The notes under the pieces were generated by a model. That model was not told the DNA's origin and did no database searches. It saw only the letters and a list, made by a program, of their open reading frames with translations. From positions 186,001 to 250,000 of the forward strand of contig NZ_JBNAGK010000006.1 of assembly GCF_049803835.1 (NCBI RefSeq): a stretch of 64,000 nucleotides of DNA, in the 5' to 3' direction. The stretch is from Pacificoceanicola sp049803835. GTDB lineage: Bacteria; Pseudomonadota; Alphaproteobacteria; Rhodobacterales; Rhodobacteraceae. Position numbers and translations under genes: made by a program. How positions within the stretch are numbered: position 1 is the stretch's first letter; every line of letters starts with the position of its first letter. Shown here piece by piece: positions 56,955 to 64,000 of the stretch.

Positions 56955-59165
56955 TCAGGCGGCCCCCTGCCCCGCCGTGCGCAGGTGGTCGAGCACCTGG
57001 TCGCGCGGGCCGTCGATGGCCATGCGGCCGTTTGCGAGGATCAGCGTGCGGGACGCCAGCGACAGGATCGGCACGCGGTGCGTGGCGATCACCGCCGTCC
57101 GGCCTTCGAGCCATTTTTCGAGCCGGGAAATCAGCGTCTTCTCCAGCGTCTGGTCGAGCGCGGCGGTGGGCTCGTCCAGCAGGCAGACGTCCGGGTCCTG
57201 CAGCCAGAGCCGGGCCCAGCCGATGCTCTGCCGCTGTCCGACGGACAGCCCCTCGCCGCCGTCGCGGATGTCAAGGTCGAGTCCCTTCGGATGGGCCTTC
57301 ACGAACTGGCCCAGCCCCGCGAAGTCCAGAGCCTCGAACAGCCGGTCGTCGCTACGCTCCAGCATCGAGAGGTTGAGGTTGTCGCGCAAAGTGCCCTGGA
57401 ACAGCCGCACATCCTGCCCCAGATAACCAATCGAGCGGCGCAGGTCGCGCGGGTCGATCTGGCTCATCTCGGTGCCGTCGATAAGAACCTTGCCCTGCGT
57501 CGGCGCGTAGAGCCCGGTGAGCAGCTTGAGCAGCGTCGACTTGCCCGAGCCGTTGGTGCCGAGAACCGCCACCACCTGACCCGGCTGGATCGCCAGTTGC
57601 TTGAGGTCGAGTTGCGGCGCGCCCTCCGGGTCATAGTGATAGGCCGCGTCGCGCAGTTCGAACCGCCCCTGCAGCTTCTCGCGGCGGAGGTAGTGCCGGT
57701 TGCCGTCGCGGTCCTGCGCCGTATGCGCCAGCCCGTCGAGGCCGTCGAGGGCGGATTTGACATTGCCCCAGCGGGCGAGGATGCCCGCCAGTTGCGTCAG
57801 CGGCGCCAGGGTGCGGGAGGTCAGGATGCCGGTGGCGATGATCGAGCCGACGGTGAACTCCCCGGCAAAAACGAGGTAGGCACCGAGGATCACCGCGAAG
57901 ATATAGGTGCCCTGTTGCACCCCCTGGCTCCAGAAGGTCAGCACCGAGGCCAGCCGCCGCTGCTGCGAGGATTTCAGCGCCTGCACGGCGGTCAATTCGT
58001 CCCAGAGGCGGCGGAAGCGGTCCTCGCCGCGCTGCGTCTTGATCGTATCGAGTTCGACGACGGTTTCATGAAGGAGGCGCGATTGTTTCGCCGATGCCCC
58101 CTGCATCTCCCGCGTCAGCCGCATCATGCGCTTCTGCATGAAGAAACCGGGCACGACCATCAGGATGCCACCGAGGATCAGCACCCAGACGACGCTGCCC
58201 GCGATGGACCAGACCAGCAGCAGGAAGACGAAGATGAACGGAATGTCAGCCAGCGCGCCCACGGTGGAGGCGGTGAAGAATTCGCGCACGGAGCCGAATT
58301 CGCGCATGGAGGAGAAGAGTTGCGAGGGTGCGCGGCCCGGCGTGTCGGAGCGCATGCCAAGGAGCCGGTCCATCAGCGTCTTCTGCACGCCGATCTCGAT
58401 CTGCCGCCCTGCCCCGTCGAGAAGCTGCGAGCGGGCCACCTTGAGGAAGGCTTCGAGTGTCAGGGCAAGGAAGGCACCGGCGGCCAGCACCCAGAGCGTC
58501 GCCTCCGATTGGTGCGGAATGACCCGGTCGTAGACCTGCAGGGAGAAGAGTGCGACCGCGACAGCCAGCAGATTCGCCACGAAGGAACCAAGCGCCACTT
58601 CGAGGAAGTGCCGTTTGAACCGGCCGAATTCGCTCCAGAACCAGTGCTGCCCATCGTTCAGCGCCGCGTGGGTCTCGGACAGGGTCCGGACCGGGGCCTC
58701 GGCGTGGATGACCTCGCCGGTGAAGTAGGGCTGGAACTCCGAGAGGGAGACTTCGCTGCGGCGGTCCGGGGCCTCGGGGTCGTAGATCGACAGGCCCCAA
58801 TCCTCCTGCGACAGGACCAGCACCGCCTGCCCGTTCTGCATCACGGCGAGTGCGGGCCAGAAGTCCGGTTTCAGGCCAGAGACCGTGCGCATCTCCGCGA
58901 GCAGACCCGCCGCCTTCGCTCCGGCGGTCAGTGCAAACCCGTCGTAACTGTCATCGCACCCGGCGTGCTGCGACAGGGCTTCGAGAATGTCCGGTGTCTT
59001 CGCCTCCACCCCGAGCCGCCCGGCGAACACCGCGATCAGCTCGGCGCGGTTCTTCGCCCGGTCCGAATGGCGCGGCGCGCGGCGCGCGGCACCCGGCGCG
59101 GCGCTCGGCACGGCGCGGAGCATGGCACGGGCCTTGCCCGCAAGAGAGCCACCCGGTTTCGTCAA
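56955..59165 (-). CDS. type I secretion ABC transporter with degenerate C39 domain (LapB type)
   Basis: 736 residues. The N-terminal domain (~40-150) resembles a C39 peptidase but lacks the catalytic Cys motif, as in adhesin and RTX exporters. Six membrane helices (~190-460) precede the ATPase, with Walker A AVLGTNGSGKSTLLKLLTG near 540, signature LSVGQRQSIGWARL near 640 and Walker B VCLLDEPTAALD near 662. It exports the adhesin without cutting a leader. The start is TTG 59165 overlapping the TolC-like stop. Confidence 0.94.
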   Translation of the reverse strand: MTKPGGSLAGKARAMLRAVPSAAPGAARRAPRHSDRAKNRAELIAVFAGRLGVEAKTPDILEALSQHAGCDDSYDGFALTAGAKAAGLLAEMRTVSGLKPDFWPALAVMQNGQAVLVLSQEDWGLSIYDPEAPDRRSEVSLSEFQPYFTGEVIHAEAPVRTLSETHAALNDGQHWFWSEFGRFKRHFLEVALGSFVANLLAVAVALFSLQVYDRVIPHQSEATLWVLAAGAFLALTLEAFLKVARSQLLDGAGRQIEIGVQKTLMDRLLGMRSDTPGRAPSQLFSSMREFGSVREFFTASTVGALADIPFIFVFLLLVWSIAGSVVWVLILGGILMVVPGFFMQKRMMRLTREMQGASAKQSRLLHETVVELDTIKTQRGEDRFRRLWDELTAVQALKSSQQRRLASVLTFWSQGVQQGTYIFAVILGAYLVFAGEFTVGSIIATGILTSRTLAPLTQLAGILARWGNVKSALDGLDGLAHTAQDRDGNRHYLRREKLQGRFELRDAAYHYDPEGAPQLDLKQLAIQPGQVVAVLGTNGSGKSTLLKLLTGLYAPTQGKVLIDGTEMSQIDPRDLRRSIGYLGQDVRLFQGTLRDNLNLSMLERSDDRLFEALDFAGLGQFVKAHPKGLDLDIRDGGEGLSVGQRQSIGWARLWLQDPDVCLLDEPTAALDQTLEKTLISRLEKWLEGRTAVIATHRVPILSLASRTLILANGRMAIDGPRDQVLDHLRTAGQGAA

Positions 59166-60487
59166 ATGCTTGCGCCTTCTGCGAGGGCGCCCTTGAGACG
59201 CGCCAGTTCCAGTTCGGCGCGGGCGGCCTTGTATTTCAGCTCGATCTCGGTCTCCAGCGCCTGCGCATAGGTCTCGTAAGTGCTGACCACATCGGTCACC
59301 TGCCGCTGACCGCCTTCGTACTGGGCGCGGAACAGATCGAGGTTCTGCTTGGCCCGCGCGGTCAGCGTCGCCGCTTCGGTGGCCTGCCGCTGGAAGGCCT
59401 CGGACTGGCGCAACTGCGCCTCGACCCGGCGATCCGCGACTTCCCGCGCCTCCGCCACCCGGCGATCCGCGCCCTCGCGCACCGCTTCGATGGCCTTGAA
59501 CTCGGCGATGTTGCCGACGGAGAACAGCTGGTCCGTGGTGACTTCGACCCCGTAGTTGCCATTCGAGTCCGCATTGGCCGCCAGCCCCGGCAGATGCGAG
59601 GCCCGGGCAATCCGCGCCTCCGCCAAGGTCCGCTCCCGCTCTGCCCGCGCCCGGATCACGCCCAGCGCCTCGGCGGCGGGGACCGTTTTCAGACCTCCAA
59701 TGCCGCGCAGATCGCTCAAGGGCCGCGCCGACATCGCGTTGAGTTCCGCCATCGCGGTGCCTGTGGCCTCACGCGCCTCGCCGGAGCGGGCCCGCATGGC
59801 GGCTAGCTTCTGCTGCAGGACGTTGAGATCGGACATGTCGGAGACGCCGCCGTTCACGCGCTCCTGCATGACCCATTCGAAATGCGCCATGTCCTGCAGG
59901 GTCCGCTCCAGATGCGCGGAAATCTCGCGGTTTTCCTCGGCCTTCAGGTACAGCGACAGCGCGTCATAGACCCGCTTGTTGCCATCCTCGACCAGGGTGA
60001 CGGCGGCAATCTCCACGTTCGCCTTCGCGAGGTCGCGTTCGGCGATCTTGCGGCCATTGTCGAAAAGCACCTGGTTGATGACCAGATCCGCGACGAAATC
60101 TCCCAGCGAGGTCAGCGACACCCGCGGCCCGATCCGCGGCATCCAGTTGTACTTCGCCGCCTGCGCCCGCATTTGCGCCACGCGAAGGTCGGCCTCCGCG
60201 ACACGGGCGTCGGAGGCGATCACGGCGTCGGCGACACGGCTGTAGGGGGTGCCGGAGAGCAGGACGGAAGGACGCGCCTGCAGAGCTCCGATGATGGCCG
60301 AGCCCTCGGCGCCCTTGACCTCGCTGCCACGCCTCACAGCCGCCACGGCCGGTTCAGCCGTCGGCACCTCGGCCTTCGGCGCACCGCCCATAAAGCGGGT
60401 GACCGCTCCCTCCGGCATGTCCGTACTGCATCCGGGCAGCATCGCAACCGCGATGATCCAGCCCAGGCTCCGCCTGCTTCTGCTCAT
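59162..60487 (-). CDS. TolC-family outer-membrane channel of type I secretion (LapE-like)
   Basis: 441 residues. The start MSRSRRSLGWIIAVAMLPGCSTDMPEG has a lipobox (MLPGC), so the protein may be a lipoprotein like LapE and OprM-type channels. Helical barrel pieces: VADAVIASDARVAEADLRVAQMRAQAAKYNWMPRIGP, and C-terminal QYEGGQRQVTDVVSTYETYAQALETEIELKYKAARAELELARLKG. Gap of 80 bp from the adhesin gene and a 4-bp overlap with the ABC gene point to one operon. Confidence 0.93.
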   Translation of the reverse strand: MSRSRRSLGWIIAVAMLPGCSTDMPEGAVTRFMGGAPKAEVPTAEPAVAAVRRGSEVKGAEGSAIIGALQARPSVLLSGTPYSRVADAVIASDARVAEADLRVAQMRAQAAKYNWMPRIGPRVSLTSLGDFVADLVINQVLFDNGRKIAERDLAKANVEIAAVTLVEDGNKRVYDALSLYLKAEENREISAHLERTLQDMAHFEWVMQERVNGGVSDMSDLNVLQQKLAAMRARSGEAREATGTAMAELNAMSARPLSDLRGIGGLKTVPAAEALGVIRARAERERTLAEARIARASHLPGLAANADSNGNYGVEVTTDQLFSVGNIAEFKAIEAVREGADRRVAEAREVADRRVEAQLRQSEAFQRQATEAATLTARAKQNLDLFRAQYEGGQRQVTDVVSTYETYAQALETEIELKYKAARAELELARLKGALAEGASI

Positions 60488-60567
60488 GTCGTGCCCCCGT
60501 GTCGGCGCGTTATGTTATGTCGGGATCCGGGGGCCGGTTCGGCCGGCCCTCCGGACGTTACTGGTAC

Positions 60568-63500
60568 TTAGACAAGTCCGGTCACATTGGTGATGTCATC
60601 GTCGATCAGGATCGTCGCATCGCCAAGGCTGTAGGTGTTGAAGGTCGCGCCATCCACCTGCGTGGTCCCGGTATGCGTCGCGCCTGTGAGGGTCACGCTG
60701 TCATCGCTGCCGCCGTGCACGATCAGCGTGTCGGTATGGCTCGACAGCGCGACGATCTGCGCCTCGGTGATGGTCAGGTGGCTGTCCTCGGCAAAGCTCA
60801 GGTCGATGCTCTCCACCTGGAACTCCGAGAGGGCGTTGGCCAGCTGGTCGGTGAACATCACCTCGTTGGTCAGCGGATCGTCGGTGACGAGGTAGTTGCC
60901 CGAGGTGTTGCCCGCCGCGTCCGTGGTGGTCACCACGAGATGCGAGCCATCCGGCACCGAACCGACGAAATCGTGGAAAGTCACGCCCAGCCCCGGCACG
61001 TCGTAGGAGCCTTCGAGCGAGACATCGACGATGACCGGAGCCGCGTCCGTGCCGCCCACCACACCGATATCGACAACATCGGAGGTGATGTCGGTGCGGA
61101 TCTGGTCCACGCCCGAGTGGTTCCGGCCATAGCCTTCCCAGCCCAGCGCATCCGGTGCCTCGGTGTCGATCGCGATGACCTGCGTCATGCTGTCGACGTT
61201 GCCCGCTGCGTCCGTCGCCTCGATCAGCGCCGTGGCGTTGAGCGTGCCGGTCGGAATGGACGATGGCGGAACCGCGAGGGTCCAGTTGCCGTTGCCATCC
61301 ACCGTCGCCGTGTGGACAACGCCGCCCAGGGTCACGTTTACCGTCGAGCCGATTTCCACGGTGCCGGTCAGGGTGATCCCCGCCGCCGCTTCCGCCGCGT
61401 TGACCACGCCATCCGGGGTGATCGGATCGGAAGTAGAGGAAAGCGTGCTCACCTCGGTGTCGAACACGAGGGTGATGGAGGTCTCGGCGGTGTTGCCCGC
61501 CATGTCCGTGGTCACCACCCGCGCCGGAGCGGAGGTCTCGCCCGAGAGCATGGCGCTCGCTGGCAGGTCCACGGTCCAGTTGCCGTATGCATCCACCGTC
61601 GCCGCGTAGGCCATGCCGCCAAAGATCAGCTGCACGGAGCCGCCGATTTCAGTGGTGCCTGCGATGGTCACGCCGTTGGAGGCCTCGACCGCGTTGATGA
61701 TGCCGTCGCCCTCGATCGGATCGGAGGAGACACCGAAGTTGTCCACCTGCGTGTCCACCTTCACCGAATCTGTCCGCGTCAGCGTGTTGCCCGCGCTGTC
61801 GGTGATCGTCGCGGTGATCTCGGCGGTGTAGGTGCCGGGGGCGATCTCACCCGCCGCGAAGGGCGCGGTCCAGATGCCGTTGGCACCGGTCTGCACCGTG
61901 TGGCTGACGCCGTTCATGGTGACGGTGACCATCTCGCCCGGGTTGGACGTGCCGGTCAGCACCACCCCGTCCGAGGCTTCGGCGAAGTTGACGATGTCGT
62001 CACCCTCGACCGGCGCCGGGCTGATGGTCAGGATACCCGCGTCGGTGTCGATCTGCACCGATTGCGTCAGTGTGTCGGTGTTGCCCGCCGCGTCGGTGGA
62101 GACCGCCATCAGCGTCACGGTCCGCTCGCCCGAGGGCAATTGCCCCGGCGCGTAGGTCACCGTCCAGTTGCCGCTTGCATCCACGGTTGCCGGAAGCGCC
62201 ACGCCGTCGAGCGTGACCATGACGGTCGCGCCCGGCTCGGTGGTGCCGGTCAGGGTCAGCCCCTGCGCCGCTTCCTGACCGTTCAGCACCCCGTCCGCGC
62301 CGCCCGGCGTGGAGGTCATGGCGAAGTTGCGCACCAGCGTGTCGACGTCCAGATCGCCGGTCGCCGTGGCGGTGTTGCCTGCAGCGTCGGTGGAGACGGC
62401 GGTGACCGGAAGGGTCTTCTCGCCCGTCGGCACCTCTGCGGGCGCGTAGGTCACGGTCCAGCTGCCATCCGCGGCCACGGTCGCGGCCTTCGTCACCGCG
62501 CCAAGCGTCACCATGACGGAGGCTCCCGGTTCGGCGGAGCCGGTCAGGATCACGCCCGCCGCATGCTCCGCTCCGTTCACCACACCATCCCCCGCGACAC
62601 CGGCGGTGTTCACGCTCACGGCGGTTTCGGTGTCCACGGCGATGTTGCCGGAGGTCGAGCTGCTGTTTCCGGCGGCATCCGTTGCTGTCGCGGAGACCGC
62701 AAGGCTCGTCTGCCCGGTGGGGATCAGGGCGCTCGGGATGTCCACGGACCAGCTGCCATCCGCTGCGACAGTGGCGGTCAGGGCCGTGCCGGAGACCATG
62801 ACTTCCACGGTCGAACCCACATCGGCGGTGCCGGTCAGCACCACACCGCTGGCCTGCTCGCCTGCGTTGACGATACCGTCGCCGCCCACGGTGGCGGTGT
62901 TCATGCTCACGGAAACCGTGGTGTCCACCGCAATGCTGCCGGTGGTCGTGGTCACGTTGCCCGCCGCATCGGTCGCCGAAGCGGAGACGTCGAGGCTCGT
63001 CTGCCCGGTCGGGATCAGCGCGCTCGGGATGTCCACGGACCAGCTGCCATCGCTGGCCACGGTCGCGGTCAACGCCGAGCCGGAGACCGTCACCACAACC
63101 GAGGAGCCCGCCTCGGCGGTGCCAGTCAGGGTCACCCCCGCCGCCTGCTCACCCGCGTTGACGATGCCGTCTCCGGTCACCGTGCCGGTGTCGATTGTCA
63201 GCGAGACCTCGGTGTCGACGCTGAAGTCATGCGTCATCGACGCCACGTTGCCCGCGGCATCCGTCGCCACGATGGTCGCGGTGGTGCTGTAGGTGCCCGC
63301 CGGAAGGTCCGCGCTGCCGAAGGTCACGCTCCACGCGCCGGTCGCATCCGCCGTGATCGTCTTGGTCACACCTTCGATGGTCACATCGACGCTGGACCCT
63401 GCCTGCGAGGTGCCGGTCAGGGTCACACCTGCCGCGTATTCCGCCTGCGAAATCAGGTCGTCGCCAGTCAGCGGCGCGTTGTCGAGGCTGACCAGCCCAA

Positions 63501-64000
63501 CCGTATCCACCTGCACCGCATCCAGCAGCACCGTGCTGTTGCCGAAGCTGTCCGTGGCAGTCAGCGTGATGTCGGTGACGTATTCACCCGCCGGGAACAC
63601 GGTGTCGTCCAGCGTGAACGTCCAGGTCCCGCTGGCGTCGATCACCACGGTCTCGACATAGCTGCCGACCGTGAGTTCCAGTGTCGCGCCCGGCTCACCG
63701 GTTCCGCTGATGCTCACCCCACTCGCGTCATAGGCGTCGCCGTTGAACAGGTCGCCCAGCGAAACCGTGCCCTCGGTGATGTCGATGATCGGCGGGGTGG
63801 TGTCGATTGCGAAGGTCGGGCCGTCGAGGTCCGTGGTGCTGCCGTCCGGATGGGTGACCGTGACCACCACATCTTCGTAGACGCCGTCAGACGGGAAATC
63901 CCCATCGTCGAAGACCACTTCCCAGTTGCCATCCGTGCCGATCACGCCGGTCACCGTGGTGCCGTCGATGGTCACGGAAACCTGATCGCCCGGCTCGCCG
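60568..64000 (-). CDS. giant Ig-like-repeat adhesin, type I secreted (5' part outside window)
   Basis: At least 1,143 C-terminal residues are visible; the start lies beyond 64000. Nine full tandem Ig-like repeats of about 100 residues follow one another, each beginning VDT or IDT and containing GDGIVNAGEQAAGVTLTGTA, then DGSWSVDIPSALIPTGQ and ATDAAGN-type motifs. Two neighbouring repeats share nearly identical stretches. The C-terminal ~170 residues form a different domain ending TYSLGDATILIDDDITNVTGLV, probably the secretion signal. This is a BapA/LapA-like biofilm adhesin exported by the three downstream gene products. Confidence 0.93.
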   Translation of the reverse strand, partial: GEPGDQVSVTIDGTTVTGVIGTDGNWEVVFDDGDFPSDGVYEDVVVTVTHPDGSTTDLDGPTFAIDTTPPIIDITEGTVSLGDLFNGDAYDASGVSISGTGEPGATLELTVGSYVETVVIDASGTWTFTLDDTVFPAGEYVTDITLTATDSFGNSTVLLDAVQVDTVGLVSLDNAPLTGDDLISQAEYAAGVTLTGTSQAGSSVDVTIEGVTKTITADATGAWSVTFGSADLPAGTYSTTATIVATDAAGNVASMTHDFSVDTEVSLTIDTGTVTGDGIVNAGEQAAGVTLTGTAEAGSSVVVTVSGSALTATVASDGSWSVDIPSALIPTGQTSLDVSASATDAAGNVTTTTGSIAVDTTVSVSMNTATVGGDGIVNAGEQASGVVLTGTADVGSTVEVMVSGTALTATVAADGSWSVDIPSALIPTGQTSLAVSATATDAAGNSSSTSGNIAVDTETAVSVNTAGVAGDGVVNGAEHAAGVILTGSAEPGASVMVTLGAVTKAATVAADGSWTVTYAPAEVPTGEKTLPVTAVSTDAAGNTATATGDLDVDTLVRNFAMTSTPGGADGVLNGQEAAQGLTLTGTTEPGATVMVTLDGVALPATVDASGNWTVTYAPGQLPSGERTVTLMAVSTDAAGNTDTLTQSVQIDTDAGILTISPAPVEGDDIVNFAEASDGVVLTGTSNPGEMVTVTMNGVSHTVQTGANGIWTAPFAAGEIAPGTYTAEITATITDSAGNTLTRTDSVKVDTQVDNFGVSSDPIEGDGIINAVEASNGVTIAGTTEIGGSVQLIFGGMAYAATVDAYGNWTVDLPASAMLSGETSAPARVVTTDMAGNTAETSITLVFDTEVSTLSSTSDPITPDGVVNAAEAAAGITLTGTVEIGSTVNVTLGGVVHTATVDGNGNWTLAVPPSSIPTGTLNATALIEATDAAGNVDSMTQVIAIDTEAPDALGWEGYGRNHSGVDQIRTDITSDVVDIGVVGGTDAAPVIVDVSLEGSYDVPGLGVTFHDFVGSVPDGSHLVVTTTDAAGNTSGNYLVTDDPLTNEVMFTDQLANALSEFQVESIDLSFAEDSHLTITEAQIVALSSHTDTLIVHGGSDDSVTLTGATHTGTTQVDGATFNTYSLGDATILIDDDITNVTGLV

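Overview
The window looks like one contiguous piece of chromosome from a marine-type alphaproteobacterium of the Rhodobacteraceae (Roseobacter group). It is GC-rich, and its gene set is typical of that family: a type-specific OmpR regulator, UPF0262, a TIGR01459-type HAD hydrolase, DUF1643, DUF5665, a VPLPA-CTERM protein, and hairpin and 3'-end intergenic repeats common in these genomes. I see no rRNA, tRNA, CRISPR array, insertion sequence or phage gene. Most of the window is core housekeeping DNA.

Layout. 1-5.2 kb: a flavin monooxygenase (cut by the left edge), ribA with an overlapping small gene, a divergent response regulator, a candidate FNR-controlled small RNA, a DUF2004-like gene and a VPLPA-CTERM surface protein. 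5.2-10.4 kb: pnp with a structured leader, the divergent ohr/ohrR peroxide pair with operators, a SnoaL-like gene, a YigZ/IMPACT-like gene, a small frameshifted gene, a 43-bp palindrome and rpsO. 10.5-18.5 kb: an RTX protein, DUF5665, DUF1643, a PLP dehydratase, UPF0434/LON/thioredoxin genes, exonuclease III, a deacylase-type metallopeptidase and a peroxiredoxin with an Irr-like box. 18.7-28 kb: an aldehyde dehydrogenase, an RluA-type synthase, and a five-gene operon under an XRE-cupin regulator (LysE exporter, GFA protein, homocysteine methyltransferase, dimethylglycine-dehydrogenase-like enzyme), then fRMsr and a thiolase.

28-44 kb: a STAS/RsbW partner-switch pair, a 67-bp direct repeat, gamma-glutamyltransferase, DUF805, glutamate-cysteine ligase, rsmE/ubiA, an OmpA-domain protein with a coiled-coil partner, small enzymes, a MaoC hydratase, an S49 protease, a zinc-ribbon microprotein, a CaCA antiporter and an SDR. 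44-55.6 kb: uvrC, a split mnmC (oxidoreductase and mnmD divergent), a DMT permease, a lytic transglycosylase, dapA, a zinc-ribbon membrane protein, a PfkB kinase and dtd. 55.7-64 kb: a type I secretion operon (adhesin, TolC-like protein, ABC, HlyD); the adhesin runs off the right edge.

Functional themes are oxidative and redox defence (ohr, peroxiredoxin, fRMsr, gshA/ggt, thioredoxin), RNA metabolism (pnp, rpsO, rluA-like, rsmE, mnmC/D, dtd), methylated-amine/C1 metabolism and surface attachment. The most interesting new candidates are: the small RNA downstream of an FNR site at 3193-3330; the paired operators of the XRE-cupin operon; a sense-oriented repeat family at gene 3' ends; and several conserved-looking regulatory dyads.
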